Of a stretch of DNA of 64,000 nucleotides, positions 1 through 8,182 are shown one piece after another. Numbering within the stretch: the stretch's first letter is position 1; every line of letters begins with the position of its first letter. The DNA comes from Orlajensenia stereocauli (GTDB lineage: Bacteria; Actinomycetota; Actinomycetes; Actinomycetales; Microbacteriaceae). The DNA is taken from the NCBI RefSeq assembly GCF_039548895.1, contig NZ_JBCLVG010000001.1. One strand, 5' to 3'. The position numbers and the translations under genes were made by a program. Under the pieces are notes generated by a model that was given only the letters and a program-made list of their open reading frames with translations, searched no databases and was not told the DNA's origin.

Positions 1-100
1 TCGGAGGGACCGCCTGCGCCGGTACGGCCGCGACGAGCGAGACAGTGAGTTCGGCGGTCGTCGCCATGCCCACCGCGATCAGTCGAGAACGTGACTTCAT
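1..100 (-). CDS. Secreted protein, N-terminal fragment cut by the window edge
   Basis: Only the first 33 codons are visible. An ATG at 100 (minus strand) follows a GGGGG ribosome-binding stretch a few bases upstream. The peptide has a basic start (KSRSR), a hydrophobic run and an AQA motif at residues 28-30, which together look like a Sec signal peptide with a signal peptidase I site. The mature protein lies outside the window, so no function can be given. It follows the GPH transporter on the same strand after a gap of 153 bases and could belong to the same glycoside-utilisation locus, perhaps as an extracellular enzyme or binding protein; that is inference from position only. Confidence 0.55.
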   Translation of the reverse strand, partial: MKSRSRLIAVGMATTAELTVSLVAAVPAQAVPP

Positions 101-253
101 GGAGTCCCCCGCAACGCGAATCCAGCTCGGATCGATCGGTCGTGCGCCAGTCTCCGCCCATACGCGCTGCACGACAAGGGGGCGGAGTGCGTCCTCCACG
201 CGATGTTCACGGACCCGAAATGCGCAGACAACATCCGGCTCGATGTCAGCGCA

Positions 254-1612
254 TCATTCGGGGGTGACGGATGCCGCAGGAGCACCCACCCTGTAGAACA
301 GGAACGGGATCACCGAGATCAGGCAGCTCGCGGCCGGAACCAGCGTGATCGCAGCGAAGACCGTGTTCTGCATCGACTCCGTGACGTCCACGCCGGCCTC
401 GTAGCCCGCGATGACGACGAACACCCCGAAGACGAGCACCGCGAGGGCGTTCATGATCTTCGAGGCGAACGTGAGCCCGGCGAAGGAGATGCCGTCGTTG
501 CGCACCCCGAGACGGCGTTCGGCGTCATCGACCGAGTCCGCGATCATGGTCGCCTGGGTGACGAGGAAGATGCCGAGGGTGAGCCCAGTCAGGAAGATGA
601 ACACCAGGATGGCTACGAGGTTCGAGTAGCCGACGACGTACATCGCGGCGTACAGGACGGCAGCGATCAGGGTGCTCACGACGACGAGCGTGCGGGCCGA
701 CATGCGGCGCAGCAGCAGCGGCGTGGTGAAGGAGGAGATCACCATGCCGAGGATGATGGCGGCTCCGACGAGCGTGAAGGTCCCCTCGTCGCCGTAGGCG
801 ATCACCACGAACACCGCACCGCCGGCCTGCACGATGAAACGCCCGAAGCCGAGCACCGAGCCGAGCAGCACCATGAGCAGCGGGGTGTTGTGCACCAGCG
901 TCGACAGCAGCTGACGCATGGTGAGGCCTGTGGATGCCGCCGTGGTCTGGCGTTCGCGGGTGAAGAAGAAGGCGAGGAGGAACACGCTCATGCCGAGGAT
1001 CGAGGTGATGAACACGGCGAGCGACCAGCCGGCACTCGTGGTCTCGGGGCCGAAGCTCAGCAGTCGGGCGAGCCACGGCATCCCGAGCGTCGCGAGCCCG
1101 AGGGCGATCGCGCCGAACGCCCGCACCATGCCGATCACGCGGGTGCGCGCAGCCGGGTCGGTGAAGGCCGAGCCGATGAGACCCCAGAACGGAACGTCGC
1201 AGACCGTATAGGCGAGGCTCCAGAGCATGTAGCAGACGCCGAAGTAGACCAGCTTGAGCGGCTCGGCGATGTCGGGGATGGTGAACAGCAGCCCCGAGAG
1301 CAGTGCGACCGGAGCTGCCGAGAACAGGATGTACGGCCGGAGCTTGCCCCAGCGGGTTCGCGTCATGTCGATGATGCTGCCCATCACGGGGTCGAGGATC
1401 GCGTCGATGATCTTCGACACCGTGATGATGATGGTGACGACGGCGAGTCCGGCCGTGCTGATCCCTGCGTACTGCAGCAGGTACACGAGGATGAACGTCG
1501 AGACCGTGGTGAGCACGATGTTCTGCCCGAAGCCGGCGGTGACGACGGCGAGGCTCTGGGTGCGCAGCGGAATCGCCGGTGGTGTCGCCGTCTGGTCGGT
1601 GGTGACTGTCAT
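254..1612 (-). CDS. GPH-family (MelB-like) sugar:cation symporter
   Basis: A 452-residue membrane protein with about 12 hydrophobic segments, the usual size for the glycoside-pentoside-hexuronide:cation symporter family. The segment around residue 60, DAILDPVMGSIIDMTRTRWG, matches the conserved GPH loop after TM2 (D-P-x-x-G-x-x-x-D with a following TRWGK/RPY). It would import a sugar or glycoside with H+ or Na+ across the cytoplasmic membrane. The ATG overlaps the stop of the upstream alpha-mannosidase gene by four bases, so the two are translationally coupled. The likely substrate is therefore an alpha-mannoside or a mannose-containing oligosaccharide. That assignment rests on context, because family membership alone does not fix specificity. 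Confidence 0.85.
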   Translation of the reverse strand: MTVTTDQTATPPAIPLRTQSLAVVTAGFGQNIVLTTVSTFILVYLLQYAGISTAGLAVVTIIITVSKIIDAILDPVMGSIIDMTRTRWGKLRPYILFSAAPVALLSGLLFTIPDIAEPLKLVYFGVCYMLWSLAYTVCDVPFWGLIGSAFTDPAARTRVIGMVRAFGAIALGLATLGMPWLARLLSFGPETTSAGWSLAVFITSILGMSVFLLAFFFTRERQTTAASTGLTMRQLLSTLVHNTPLLMVLLGSVLGFGRFIVQAGGAVFVVIAYGDEGTFTLVGAAIILGMVISSFTTPLLLRRMSARTLVVVSTLIAAVLYAAMYVVGYSNLVAILVFIFLTGLTLGIFLVTQATMIADSVDDAERRLGVRNDGISFAGLTFASKIMNALAVLVFGVFVVIAGYEAGVDVTESMQNTVFAAITLVPAASCLISVIPFLFYRVGAPAASVTPE

Positions 1613-4539
1613 CGGGCGGGCTCCAGCAGGACGGTCTTGATCTCGAACGGACGGAACACCAGCCGCTCGAGATCGGCGTCAGCCGTTGGCCGCTCGAGCA
1701 GATCGGTCTCGTGGGCGGCACCGTGCGGCAGGCTCACCCGGAGCGCCGTCGTCGTGGCGCGCCCGAGGCTCTCGTAGAGCCGGAGCACGACTCCATCGCC
1801 CTGCTCCGCGTGCTTGACGGTCTCGACGATGACTCCGGCATCCGTCACCGTCGCAAGCGGGTCGAAGTCGGCGCCATCCGTGATGCGCAGGGGGTTGTTG
1901 AGCCTGTAGCCCTCGCGGACGACCTTCGCGAGATCGCCGCTCTCGAACGGGCAGAACGCGTACGTGAAGCGGTGCCGACCACGGTCGGCGGTCTTGTCCG
2001 GGTAGGTGGGAGCGCGCAGCAGGTTGAGGCTGAGCAGGCCGTTCTTGGCCCGATGCCCGTACTTGCTGTCGTTGAGCAGAGCGAATCCGCCGCCGGCGTC
2101 CTCGGTGGCGATCCACTTGTGCGCGCACACCTCGAACTGGGCCGTCTCGACCGAGTCGCGCTCCGTCGTCACACGCTCGATGTGGCCGAACTGGATCTCG
2201 CACTTCACGGAGTCGCCGTAGTGGGCCGGCCGGAACTCGGCCCGGAGCATCCTGTGCCGCTCCTGCCAGTCGACGATGGTCTCGAAGCGCACGACGTCGC
2301 TGCCCGCCTCGAGGACGACGCGCTGTTCGACCGTCACGGTTCGACTGCGATAGAGCTGCCGCCGCACGACGGTGGCCCCGTCGACGAAGCTCTCGACCCT
2401 CGTGACCTTCAGCACGCGCGGCGCCTTCTTCACATAGTCGGGGTTGATGTCCCAGGCGTTGAACGGCCACACGTACGGGTCCTTGTGCACGACGAGCCTG
2501 TTGAGACCGTCGCCGGCGTGCTCGGAACCGGTGGCATCCAGGCACGACTCGATGGTTCCCGTGTCGTCGAATCGGAGGGTCAGGATGCCATTGCTCAGGG
2601 TGTCGTCGGTGAATGCGAGCTCGGGGAAATCTCCGACCGGCGCCAGCGAAGCGGCCGCGTACGGCGGCACTACCGCCCGGTGCCAGGAGCCGTCGAGCTT
2701 GACGTGCTCGTCGCGGTGCAGGCTGGTGAGGTTCAGTGCGGCCGGCTCATCGCCCCGGTGAGGGAGTCTGGCGATCAGTTCGTCGGCGTAGGCGTCGAGG
2801 TCGGCCTCGATGCGCTCGTAGGTGGCGATCGCCTCGCGGTTCACGCGCTCGATCGAGGAGCCGGGGATGATGTCGTGGAACTGGTTCAGCAGCACCTCGC
2901 GCCAATGCTCCTCGAGCACGGGTCGGCTGTCGTCGCCGACGAGCACGGCCAGCGCCTCGACCTCGTGCAGCTTGCGCTCCACGAGCCGATTGTGCCGCTT
3001 GATCTGCGCCTGCGTCGTGTACGTGCCCTGGTGCGTCTCGAGGTAGAGCTCGCCGACATGGGTGTGGGCGATGTCGCGCCTCTCGAGAGCACGGAAGAAG
3101 TCCCCTGCCGAGGAGTACTCCACCTTCGGAAGCCCGCGCAGGCTCTGCTCGCGTCGGGTCACCTCGTGATGGATCTCGTTGGGCCCGCCACCGCCGTCGC
3201 CGGAGCCGTAGACGAGCAGCGCCGTGTTCAGGGCACGCTCTGGGTACCTCGCCAGCCCGGTGAGCAGGTTGTCGGCAGCGCCGCGGCTGTTGTAGTCGCC
3301 CTCGGGCGGCATGTGCACGAGCACGCTCGAGCCGTCGATGCCCTGCCAGTGGAAGGTGCGGTGCGGGAAGTCGTTGACCTTGTTCCACGCCAGCTTGATG
3401 GTCTGGAACCAGTCCATGCCCGCACCACGGAGGATCTGCGGCAGGTTGCCGTTGTAGCCGAACGTGTCGGGCAGCCAGCACAGGCGCAGCTGCTCGTCCG
3501 TCAGCCCGAACTCCTCCTGCAGGAAGCGGCGTCCCACAGTCGCCTGGCGCACCAGAGACTCCCCCGATGGCAGGTTCGTGTCTGGTTCGACCCAGAACGA
3601 GCCCTGCAGTTCGAGGCGTCCGGAGGCGACGGCGTGCCGCATCCGTTCGAAGAGTGCCGGATGCCGCTCCTTCGTCCACGCCATCTGCTGCGGCTGGCTG
3701 GTGCCGTAGATGTAGTCGTCTCGCTGGTCGATCGTGTTCAACGCCCGCACGTAGGTGCGAGCCGACTTGCGCCGTGTCTCGCGCAGCGGCCAGAGCCACG
3801 CCATGTCGAGGTGGCCGTGGCCGACGGCGCTGTAGACGAATTCACTCGTCGACGGCTGCGCCAGCTGATCAGCGAGCACGGAGCGGGAGCCCGCGATATC
3901 TCCGGAATCGAAGCGGGCGTATGCGGCGGCCAGGGCCCGACGCACCTCGTTCTCGAGGCCGGTGTCCTCGGTCGCACCGGCGAGCACCACGAGCGTGAGG
4001 TAGTCGTAGTAGAGCGCGTAGGCCTCGTCGTCGCGGGTGGCGAGCCGGGCGCCGTGGTACACGGCTCGACCGACCTCGTAGAGGATCCATCCGTTGTAGG
4101 TGACGTCCGCGTAGAGCTCGATGCCGCCGGCGCTCAGGTCGACGTTGCGCACGGGGCGGTACTGACCGCCGCTCTGCGGCAGGTCGCCCTGCTGGAACAC
4201 GGTGCTCACGGAGTCGAGGAGCTCACCCTCCGCGGAGTGCACGAGGCCCTCGCCCCGGATGCCGAGCAGCACGACGGCGTTCTCGGCTCCGATGGGCACA
4301 TCACCGGTGATGCGCAGCCAGGCACAGTCGAAGACCTTGCCCCAGTGCGTCCCGGTCTTCAGCGGCCTGAACGCCGAGCGATCGAGTTCGTCGAAAGGGA
4401 TCGGCTCGGGCGAGCGCACGATCTCCGCACTTAGTTCGGTGGCGGTCGTGTAGACACACTCGCGGATCCGTGTGAGCTTCCGGTACTCGGCCGGCTGCTG
4501 CACGGGAAGCCCGAACAACATCGACACGAACCCCGTCAT
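1609..4539 (-). CDS. Alpha-mannosidase, glycoside hydrolase family 38
   Basis: A 976-residue cytoplasmic enzyme with no signal peptide. The GH38 catalytic domain starts near residue 235 with HGHLDMAWLWP (241-251), a zinc-ligand motif. WLPDTFGYNG at about 355-364 carries the predicted nucleophile Asp358. A helical middle domain and a C-terminal beta-rich domain follow, as in bacterial class II alpha-mannosidases; the roughly 230-residue N-terminal extension is also normal for them. It removes terminal alpha-linked mannose from imported oligosaccharides by a retaining mechanism. The ATG at 4539 has a GGAGG five bases upstream. The gene overlaps the GPH symporter by four bases, giving an uptake-plus-hydrolysis operon. 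The exact linkage preference cannot be read from the sequence. Confidence 0.93.
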   Translation of the reverse strand: MTGFVSMLFGLPVQQPAEYRKLTRIRECVYTTATELSAEIVRSPEPIPFDELDRSAFRPLKTGTHWGKVFDCAWLRITGDVPIGAENAVVLLGIRGEGLVHSAEGELLDSVSTVFQQGDLPQSGGQYRPVRNVDLSAGGIELYADVTYNGWILYEVGRAVYHGARLATRDDEAYALYYDYLTLVVLAGATEDTGLENEVRRALAAAYARFDSGDIAGSRSVLADQLAQPSTSEFVYSAVGHGHLDMAWLWPLRETRRKSARTYVRALNTIDQRDDYIYGTSQPQQMAWTKERHPALFERMRHAVASGRLELQGSFWVEPDTNLPSGESLVRQATVGRRFLQEEFGLTDEQLRLCWLPDTFGYNGNLPQILRGAGMDWFQTIKLAWNKVNDFPHRTFHWQGIDGSSVLVHMPPEGDYNSRGAADNLLTGLARYPERALNTALLVYGSGDGGGGPNEIHHEVTRREQSLRGLPKVEYSSAGDFFRALERRDIAHTHVGELYLETHQGTYTTQAQIKRHNRLVERKLHEVEALAVLVGDDSRPVLEEHWREVLLNQFHDIIPGSSIERVNREAIATYERIEADLDAYADELIARLPHRGDEPAALNLTSLHRDEHVKLDGSWHRAVVPPYAAASLAPVGDFPELAFTDDTLSNGILTLRFDDTGTIESCLDATGSEHAGDGLNRLVVHKDPYVWPFNAWDINPDYVKKAPRVLKVTRVESFVDGATVVRRQLYRSRTVTVEQRVVLEAGSDVVRFETIVDWQERHRMLRAEFRPAHYGDSVKCEIQFGHIERVTTERDSVETAQFEVCAHKWIATEDAGGGFALLNDSKYGHRAKNGLLSLNLLRAPTYPDKTADRGRHRFTYAFCPFESGDLAKVVREGYRLNNPLRITDGADFDPLATVTDAGVIVETVKHAEQGDGVVLRLYESLGRATTTALRVSLPHGAAHETDLLERPTADADLERLVFRPFEIKTVLLEPAR

Positions 4540-4624
4540 GCGTGCCTCCTTCGCCTGAGGCCGCCCACTTCGCGACTCCGCCGCGGCGGTGCGGAAACGG
4601 ATCGAGCGGCGGCTCGCGGGGGAA

Positions 4625-4645
4625 AGTCTATGTCAGCCCACTGAC
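4625..4645 (-). promoter_or_regulatory. Candidate promoter/operator of the mannosidase operon
   Basis: On the minus strand a -10-like TAGACT (4630-4625) lies directly beside a short palindrome, GTCAG-CCCA-CTGAC (4632-4645). It sits about 90 bases upstream of the mannosidase ATG. No good -35 is visible. The palindrome could be the operator of a sugar-responsive repressor, but no regulator gene lies nearby and the arms are only five bases long. Confidence 0.25.
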
Positions 4646-4705
4646 GGCCCCAGCCGCCGACGCACCCCACTCCTGAGGCCGCGGAACGCAGCCGGTTAAA
4701 CGACA

Positions 4706-4729
4706 ACACCCCCGGAGGACCGGGGGTGT
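4706..4729 (-). terminator. Intrinsic terminator at the end of the tRNA cluster
   Basis: A 10-bp GC-rich stem (4706-4715 with 4720-4729) and a four-base loop are followed on the minus strand by TGTCGTTT. It lies just after the tRNA-Val remnant and would end leftward transcription before the divergently placed mannosidase promoter region. Confidence 0.7.
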
Positions 4730-4733
4730 GCTG

Positions 4734-4782
4734 TGGGCGATACTGGGATCGAACCAGCGCGACGGCGGCGCATGCCGTCGCG
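4734..4782 (-). pseudogene. tRNA-Val(GAC) remnant, 3' half
   Basis: Positions 4734-4757 are identical over 24 bases to the 3' end (T arm, acceptor strand and discriminator) of the intact tRNA-Val(GAC) at 4852-4923. The 5' half has no matching acceptor or D arm. Next to it, at 4758-4782, is a 9-bp perfect hairpin with a 7-base loop that reads ATGCGCC on the minus strand, an anticodon-arm-like shape with T at position 33. It keeps its own terminator (4706-4729). I read it as a decayed tandem duplicate of tRNA-Val plus terminator, or a scar of tRNA-targeted integration. It should not be charged as a tRNA. Confidence 0.65.
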
Positions 4783-4811
4783 GGGTCACCAGGGGCGATC
4801 CCCGCGCAAAC

Positions 4812-4846
4812 AAAAAGCAGCTCGAACCCGAGGATTCGAACTGCTT
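4812..4846 (-). terminator. Intrinsic terminator after tRNA-Val(GAC)
   Basis: On the minus strand a 12-bp stem with one G-T wobble (AAGCAGTTCGAA paired with TTCGAGCTGCTT) encloses an 8-base loop and is followed by TTTTTG. It starts five bases beyond the tRNA-Val 3' end and would terminate the Gly-Cys-Val tRNA transcript. Confidence 0.8.
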
Positions 4847-4851
4847 GTTGG

Positions 4852-4923
4852 TGGGCGATACTGGGATCGAACCAGTGACCTCTTCCGTGTCAGGGAAGCG
4901 CGCTACCGCTGCGCCAATCGCCC
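4852..4923 (-). tRNA. tRNA-Val(GAC)
   Basis: A 72-base cloverleaf. The acceptor GGGCGAT pairs with ATCGCCC, with discriminator A. The anticodon stem CTTCC/GGAAG encloses a loop with anticodon GAC, and the T arm carries GGTTCGATCCC. CCA is not encoded. It is the third tRNA of a minus-strand Gly-Cys-Val cluster and is followed at once by a terminator. Confidence 0.97.
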
Positions 4924-4951
4924 AAGGCTGGGATCTGCGATCTCAACTTGG

Positions 4952-5022
4952 AGGTGGATACGGGATTCGAACCCGTGTATACGGCTTTGCAGGCCGCTGC
5001 CTCGCCTCTCGGCCAATCCACC
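4952..5022 (-). tRNA. tRNA-Cys(GCA)
   Basis: A 71-base cloverleaf. The acceptor GGTGGAT pairs with ATCCACC, and the discriminator is U, as expected for tRNA-Cys. The anticodon loop CTGCAAA gives GCA. CCA is not encoded. It is the middle gene of the Gly-Cys-Val cluster, an arrangement common in Actinobacteria. Confidence 0.97.
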
Positions 5023-5073
5023 GTGCGGGTTCACTCCATGAAAATGAACCGGGCTTGCGCCCGATCCTCTTCG

Positions 5074-5145
5074 AGCGGATGACGAGATTCGAACTCGCGA
5101 CCCTCACCTTGGCAAGGTGATGCGCTACCACTGCGCCACATCCGC
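5074..5145 (-). tRNA. tRNA-Gly(GCC)
   Basis: A 72-base cloverleaf. The acceptor GCGGATG pairs with CATCCGC, with discriminator U. The anticodon stem CACCT/AGGTG carries anticodon GCC, and the T arm reads AGTTCGAAT. It is the first gene of the minus-strand tRNA cluster, about 47 bases downstream of a well-formed promoter. Confidence 0.97.
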
Positions 5146-5191
5146 GTAACTGCTCTCGCAGCCTCGCTGCTGCATTTCTGCAACAAGAACG

Positions 5192-5220
5192 ACAATAACC
5201 GAAACCGTCGCCGCATACAA
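5192..5220 (-). promoter_or_regulatory. Sigma-70-type promoter of the Gly-Cys-Val tRNA cluster
   Basis: On the minus strand TTGTAT (5220-5215), a 17-base spacer and TATTGT (5197-5192) form a vegetative promoter. Transcription would start near 5185, about 40 bases before tRNA-Gly. The region stands out as AT-richer than its surroundings. Confidence 0.6.
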
Positions 5221-5361
5221 AACGAGCAGGCTCCGGGCGTGTCCAAGCTGAGAATCCGTTCAACGGATGCTGCATGCCCCGGCCGGCCGTGCGCCGATGT
5301 GCGTCGGCCGCCATCCGTCGGCTAGTATCGGTATCCGCAGCACGGGCAACCCTGCAGCGAT

Positions 5362-5434
5362 GGGCGATTGGCGCAGTTGGTAGCGCGCTTCCTTCACACG
5401 GAAGAGGTCATCGGTTCGAGTCCGGTATCGCCCA
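5362..5434 (+). tRNA. tRNA-Val(CAC)
   Basis: A 73-base cloverleaf. The acceptor GGGCGAT pairs with ATCGCCC, with discriminator A. The anticodon stem CTTCC/GGAAG has loop TTCACAC, giving CAC. It closely resembles tRNA-Val(GAC) on the other strand of the same cluster. A -10-like TAGTAT lies at 5323-5328, and a terminator follows. Confidence 0.97.
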
Positions 5435-5440
5435 CTGACA

Positions 5441-5466
5441 AACCCCCGGCCTTCCGGGGGTTTTGT
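5441..5466 (+). terminator. Intrinsic terminator after tRNA-Val(CAC)
   Basis: A CCCCCGG/CCGGGGG hairpin with a tight CCTT loop is followed by TTTTGTTATTT, seven bases downstream of the tRNA. Confidence 0.88.
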
Positions 5467-5534
5467 TATTTCGGAGACGGTCCAGTCGGGTTCTGGCGGG
5501 CAGAAACGTTGGGCCTGGCGTCCTGCGGCTGCCG

Positions 5535-5564
5535 TTGCGACGGCTGAAGTGCGGGGCGTACGAT
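5535..5564 (+). promoter_or_regulatory. Candidate promoter of the small membrane protein gene
   Basis: TTGCGA (5535-5540), an 18-base spacer and TACGAT (5559-5564) form a sigma-70-like promoter. It lies about 40 bases upstream of the ATG at 5602. Confidence 0.45.
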
Positions 5565-5601
5565 GTCGGCAAGTGCGGGGGAAGACGCACGGAGGTGCGG
5601 C

Positions 5602-5799
5602 ATGGAAATCGAATACTGGATCCTGGCGATCGTTGTGCTCGCGTTGGTGTCAGTTCTCATCGTGCGAATGGTTCGAAGGCGCTCTGAGCCGCCAGCCGAG
5701 GACTCAGCCAGCGAACGCGTCGCGAGACAGCGCACAGCAGAGGAACACCAGCGCCACACGGCCGACAATGGCCCGGGTCAAGGCAGCGCCGATTTCTGA
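5602..5799 (+). CDS. Small single-pass membrane protein, unknown function
   Basis: A 65-residue protein. The ATG at 5602 has GGAGGT five bases upstream, which decides against the longer frame opening at 5563. Residues 5-22 form one hydrophobic helix, followed by a stop-transfer cluster MVRRRS and a polar, charged tail. The tail probably lies in the cytoplasm. I do not recognise a family. It stands alone between the tRNA cluster and the HtrA-like protease, and a plausible promoter precedes it. Confidence 0.55.
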   Translation: MEIEYWILAIVVLALVSVLIVRMVRRRSEPPAEDSASERVARQRTAEEHQRHTADNGPGQGSADF

Positions 5800-5890
5800 G
5801 GCCGACCCGGGTCGCCATTCACGGATGATCATCCCCGGGTGGCGGAGCACTGAACGCTAGCCTGATCGCACACGCGAGAAGGGGCTGACG

Positions 5891-7021
5891 ATGGAGCAGA
5901 ACGACGGGATCTCACCGGACGGCGCTGAAACGCCTGCAGTACCTCAGGCGCCGGCCGCGACGGACTCCGAGGCCGCGGCGAAACCCAACCTCCCCCGCTG
6001 GCTGATCGTGTCCGTCGCCGTCCTGACGGCGTTGGTCCTCGTCGGCGGCGGGTTCATCGCCGGAACTGTCACCGCCTCGGCTCTGAGCTCCGGCCGTGGA
6101 GCCTGCGACGCCGAGTCGGTGGCGAACCGGGTCCTGCCCTCCATCGTGACGATCGTCGTCGGCTCGGGCAACGGGAGCGGCCAGGTCATCACGAAGGACG
6201 GCTACATCCTCACGAACAATCACGTCATCTCATCGGCGGCCACATCGGGAACGGTCACCGTGCGCTTCAGCGACGGACATGAGTTGCCAGCGACCATCGT
6301 CGGCCGGGACCCGAAGACGGATCTCGCAGTCGTCAAGGTCGAAGGTGATGACGACCTCCAGGTCATCGACGAGGGTGATTCCGGATCCCTCTCCGTGGGG
6401 CAGCCCGTCGTCGCCCTCGGCGCACCGCTCGGTCTCTACAGCACCGTCACCGCGGGCATCGTGAGTGCACTGGGCCGCAATGTGCCCGTGCCGAGCGACG
6501 ACGACCGCAACGCCATCCTCGTAGGAGCGATCCAGACCGACGCGTCCATCAACCCCGGCAATTCCGGAGGAGCGCTCGTCGACTGCCGCGGCCGACTCGT
6601 CGGGGTGAACACGGCCATCTCCTCCGTCCCCGGAGCCGGAGGCCAGAACAGCACGGGCAGCGTCGGCATCGGATTCGCCATACCGCAGGCGATCGCCATC
6701 CCGCTGGCTCACCAGCTCATCGAGGATGGAAAGGTGACCTACCCGAACATCGGAGCCGACCTCATCCCCATTCCGCACGCCGTTGCCGAGCACTTCGGAG
6801 TGGAGTACGGACTCTTCGTGCAGGCCACCACCGCCGGCGGTCCAGCAGACGAAGCCGGCATCCGACCGGGCGATGTCGTGACTGCCGTGAACGGGCAAGC
6901 AGCCGCGAACCTCGATGTACTCACCCATGTCCAGCTCACCAGCGAAGCGGGTGACACTGTCACCATCGACTACGTCCGAGACGGCGAGAAGTACACGGCC
7001 CCTGTGACACTGGCTGACTGA
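5891..7021 (+). CDS. HtrA/DegP-like membrane-anchored serine protease with PDZ domain
   Basis: A 376-residue protein. It has an acidic, Ala/Pro-rich cytoplasmic N-terminus, one transmembrane helix at about residues 36-60, a trypsin-like protease domain facing outward, and a C-terminal PDZ domain from about 270. The catalytic triad is visible as His111 (NNHV), Asp144 (KTDLAVVKV) and the Ser of NPGNSGGAL near 225. Such actinobacterial HtrA proteins degrade or refold damaged secreted and cell-wall proteins. A GAAGGGG stretch lies a few bases before the ATG. The gene appears to be transcribed alone; the next gene begins 171 bases later. Confidence 0.93.
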   Translation: MEQNDGISPDGAETPAVPQAPAATDSEAAAKPNLPRWLIVSVAVLTALVLVGGGFIAGTVTASALSSGRGACDAESVANRVLPSIVTIVVGSGNGSGQVITKDGYILTNNHVISSAATSGTVTVRFSDGHELPATIVGRDPKTDLAVVKVEGDDDLQVIDEGDSGSLSVGQPVVALGAPLGLYSTVTAGIVSALGRNVPVPSDDDRNAILVGAIQTDASINPGNSGGALVDCRGRLVGVNTAISSVPGAGGQNSTGSVGIGFAIPQAIAIPLAHQLIEDGKVTYPNIGADLIPIPHAVAEHFGVEYGLFVQATTAGGPADEAGIRPGDVVTAVNGQAAANLDVLTHVQLTSEAGDTVTIDYVRDGEKYTAPVTLAD

Positions 7022-7192
7022 GGGCCGCGAGGAATCCTCCCCAGGCGATCCAGCTTTGCGAGGCCCGAAGACCTCCAGAAGTACACCGATGTCGCCGATC
7101 CGCTAGGTTTCGAAGTGCGCCCGCAGTGGCGCGCGAACGGGGGCGATGTGGATCTGGATGTAGGCGGGGTCTCCCAGGAGGCGAGTACGGGT

Positions 7193-8182
7193 GTGCTGCC
7201 TCCTAGTCCGATCATCGATGAACTCCTCGCGGCCGCCTATGGCAGAGCCGAATCCCACCACGAAGGTGTCGTTGCCGACTACATCCCGATCCTGGCAGAG
7301 GCCGACCCCGAGGCGTTCGGCCTTTGCATCGTCGATGTCCAGGGGGGTCTCCATGAGCTCGGCGACACCCGCACCCGGTTCTCGATCCAGTCCATCTCGA
7401 AGGCGTTCGTCTACGCCCTCGTGTGTCAGGAGTTCGGCCACGAGAAGGTCCTGGATGTCGTTGGGGTGAACAACACCGGACTCGCCTTCAACTCGGTCGT
7501 CGCCATCGAACTCAACGACGGGCACCCCATGAACCCGATGGTGAATGCCGGGGCGATCGCCACCACCGCGCTCATGCCCGGAGACACTCCGGGCCAGAAG
7601 TGGGACGCCATCCTGGCCGGACTCTCTGCATTCACCGGACGAACCCTCGATGTGGACGACGTCGTCTATCGGTCGGAGGCAGCGACCAACACACGAAACC
7701 ACGCGATAGCGCGGCTGCTCGAGAGCTATGGACGGATCACGCACGACCCACTCGACGTCGTCGATGTGTACACCCGCCAGTGCGCCATCTCGGTCGATGC
7801 CCGCGACTTGGCGGTCATGGCCGCAACCCTCGCGGATGGCGGGGTGAATCCCGTCACAGGAACGCGCGTTGTCTCTGCCGAGGTCGCTCGCGACACCCTG
7901 GCGGTCCTCGCGGCGAATGGCCTGTATGAACGCTCCGGTGAATGGCTCTTCGAGATCGGGCTTCCGGGCAAGTCCGGTGTCGCGGGCGGACTCGTCACGA
8001 TCGCGCCGGGAAAGGCGGGGATCGGCTCCTATTCGCCCCGTCTGGACTCCGCCGGTAACAGCGTCCGCGGCCAGATCGCCACCGCCTACCTCTCCCGATC
8101 TCTTGGACTGAATGTGTTCGCATCCGCATCCCACTTCGCGTCGGCGAAGCCGGCCTCACGCACCAGCGAGGAGACACGATGA
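7193..8182 (+). CDS. glsA: Glutaminase
   Basis: Hydrolyses L-glutamine to glutamate and ammonia in the cytoplasm. From the chosen GTG the protein has 329 residues, close to the family norm of about 310. The glutaminase beta-lactamase-like fold is marked by FSIQSISK, where Ser and Lys form the catalytic SxxK. NPMVNAGAI, EAATNTRN and KSGVAGGLV further along are also typical. The start is uncertain: GTG 7193 has AGGAGG eleven bases upstream and fits homologues, while GTG 7148 and GTG 7115 are in-frame alternatives. The stop overlaps the ATG of the MFS transporter by four bases, so the two are coupled. Glutaminases of this type often serve acid resistance or glutamine catabolism. Confidence 0.92.
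   Translation: MLPPSPIIDELLAAAYGRAESHHEGVVADYIPILAEADPEAFGLCIVDVQGGLHELGDTRTRFSIQSISKAFVYALVCQEFGHEKVLDVVGVNNTGLAFNSVVAIELNDGHPMNPMVNAGAIATTALMPGDTPGQKWDAILAGLSAFTGRTLDVDDVVYRSEAATNTRNHAIARLLESYGRITHDPLDVVDVYTRQCAISVDARDLAVMAATLADGGVNPVTGTRVVSAEVARDTLAVLAANGLYERSGEWLFEIGLPGKSGVAGGLVTIAPGKAGIGSYSPRLDSAGNSVRGQIATAYLSRSLGLNVFASASHFASAKPASRTSEETR

Noticed and set aside
203..1777. Long plus-strand frame opposite the GPH transporter, and similar ones at 1711-4434, 27154-29859, 24027-26045, 54181-56244 and 40427-41764
   Set aside because: Each lies exactly antisense to a clear gene, is very rich in Arg, Gly, Asp and Val, shows no domain, and follows the GC-rich third-codon pattern of the real gene.
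4734..4923. An integrated genomic island flanked by tRNA-Val direct repeats
   Set aside because: Only about 95 bases separate the copies, and they hold a terminator and hairpin but no integrase or other gene.
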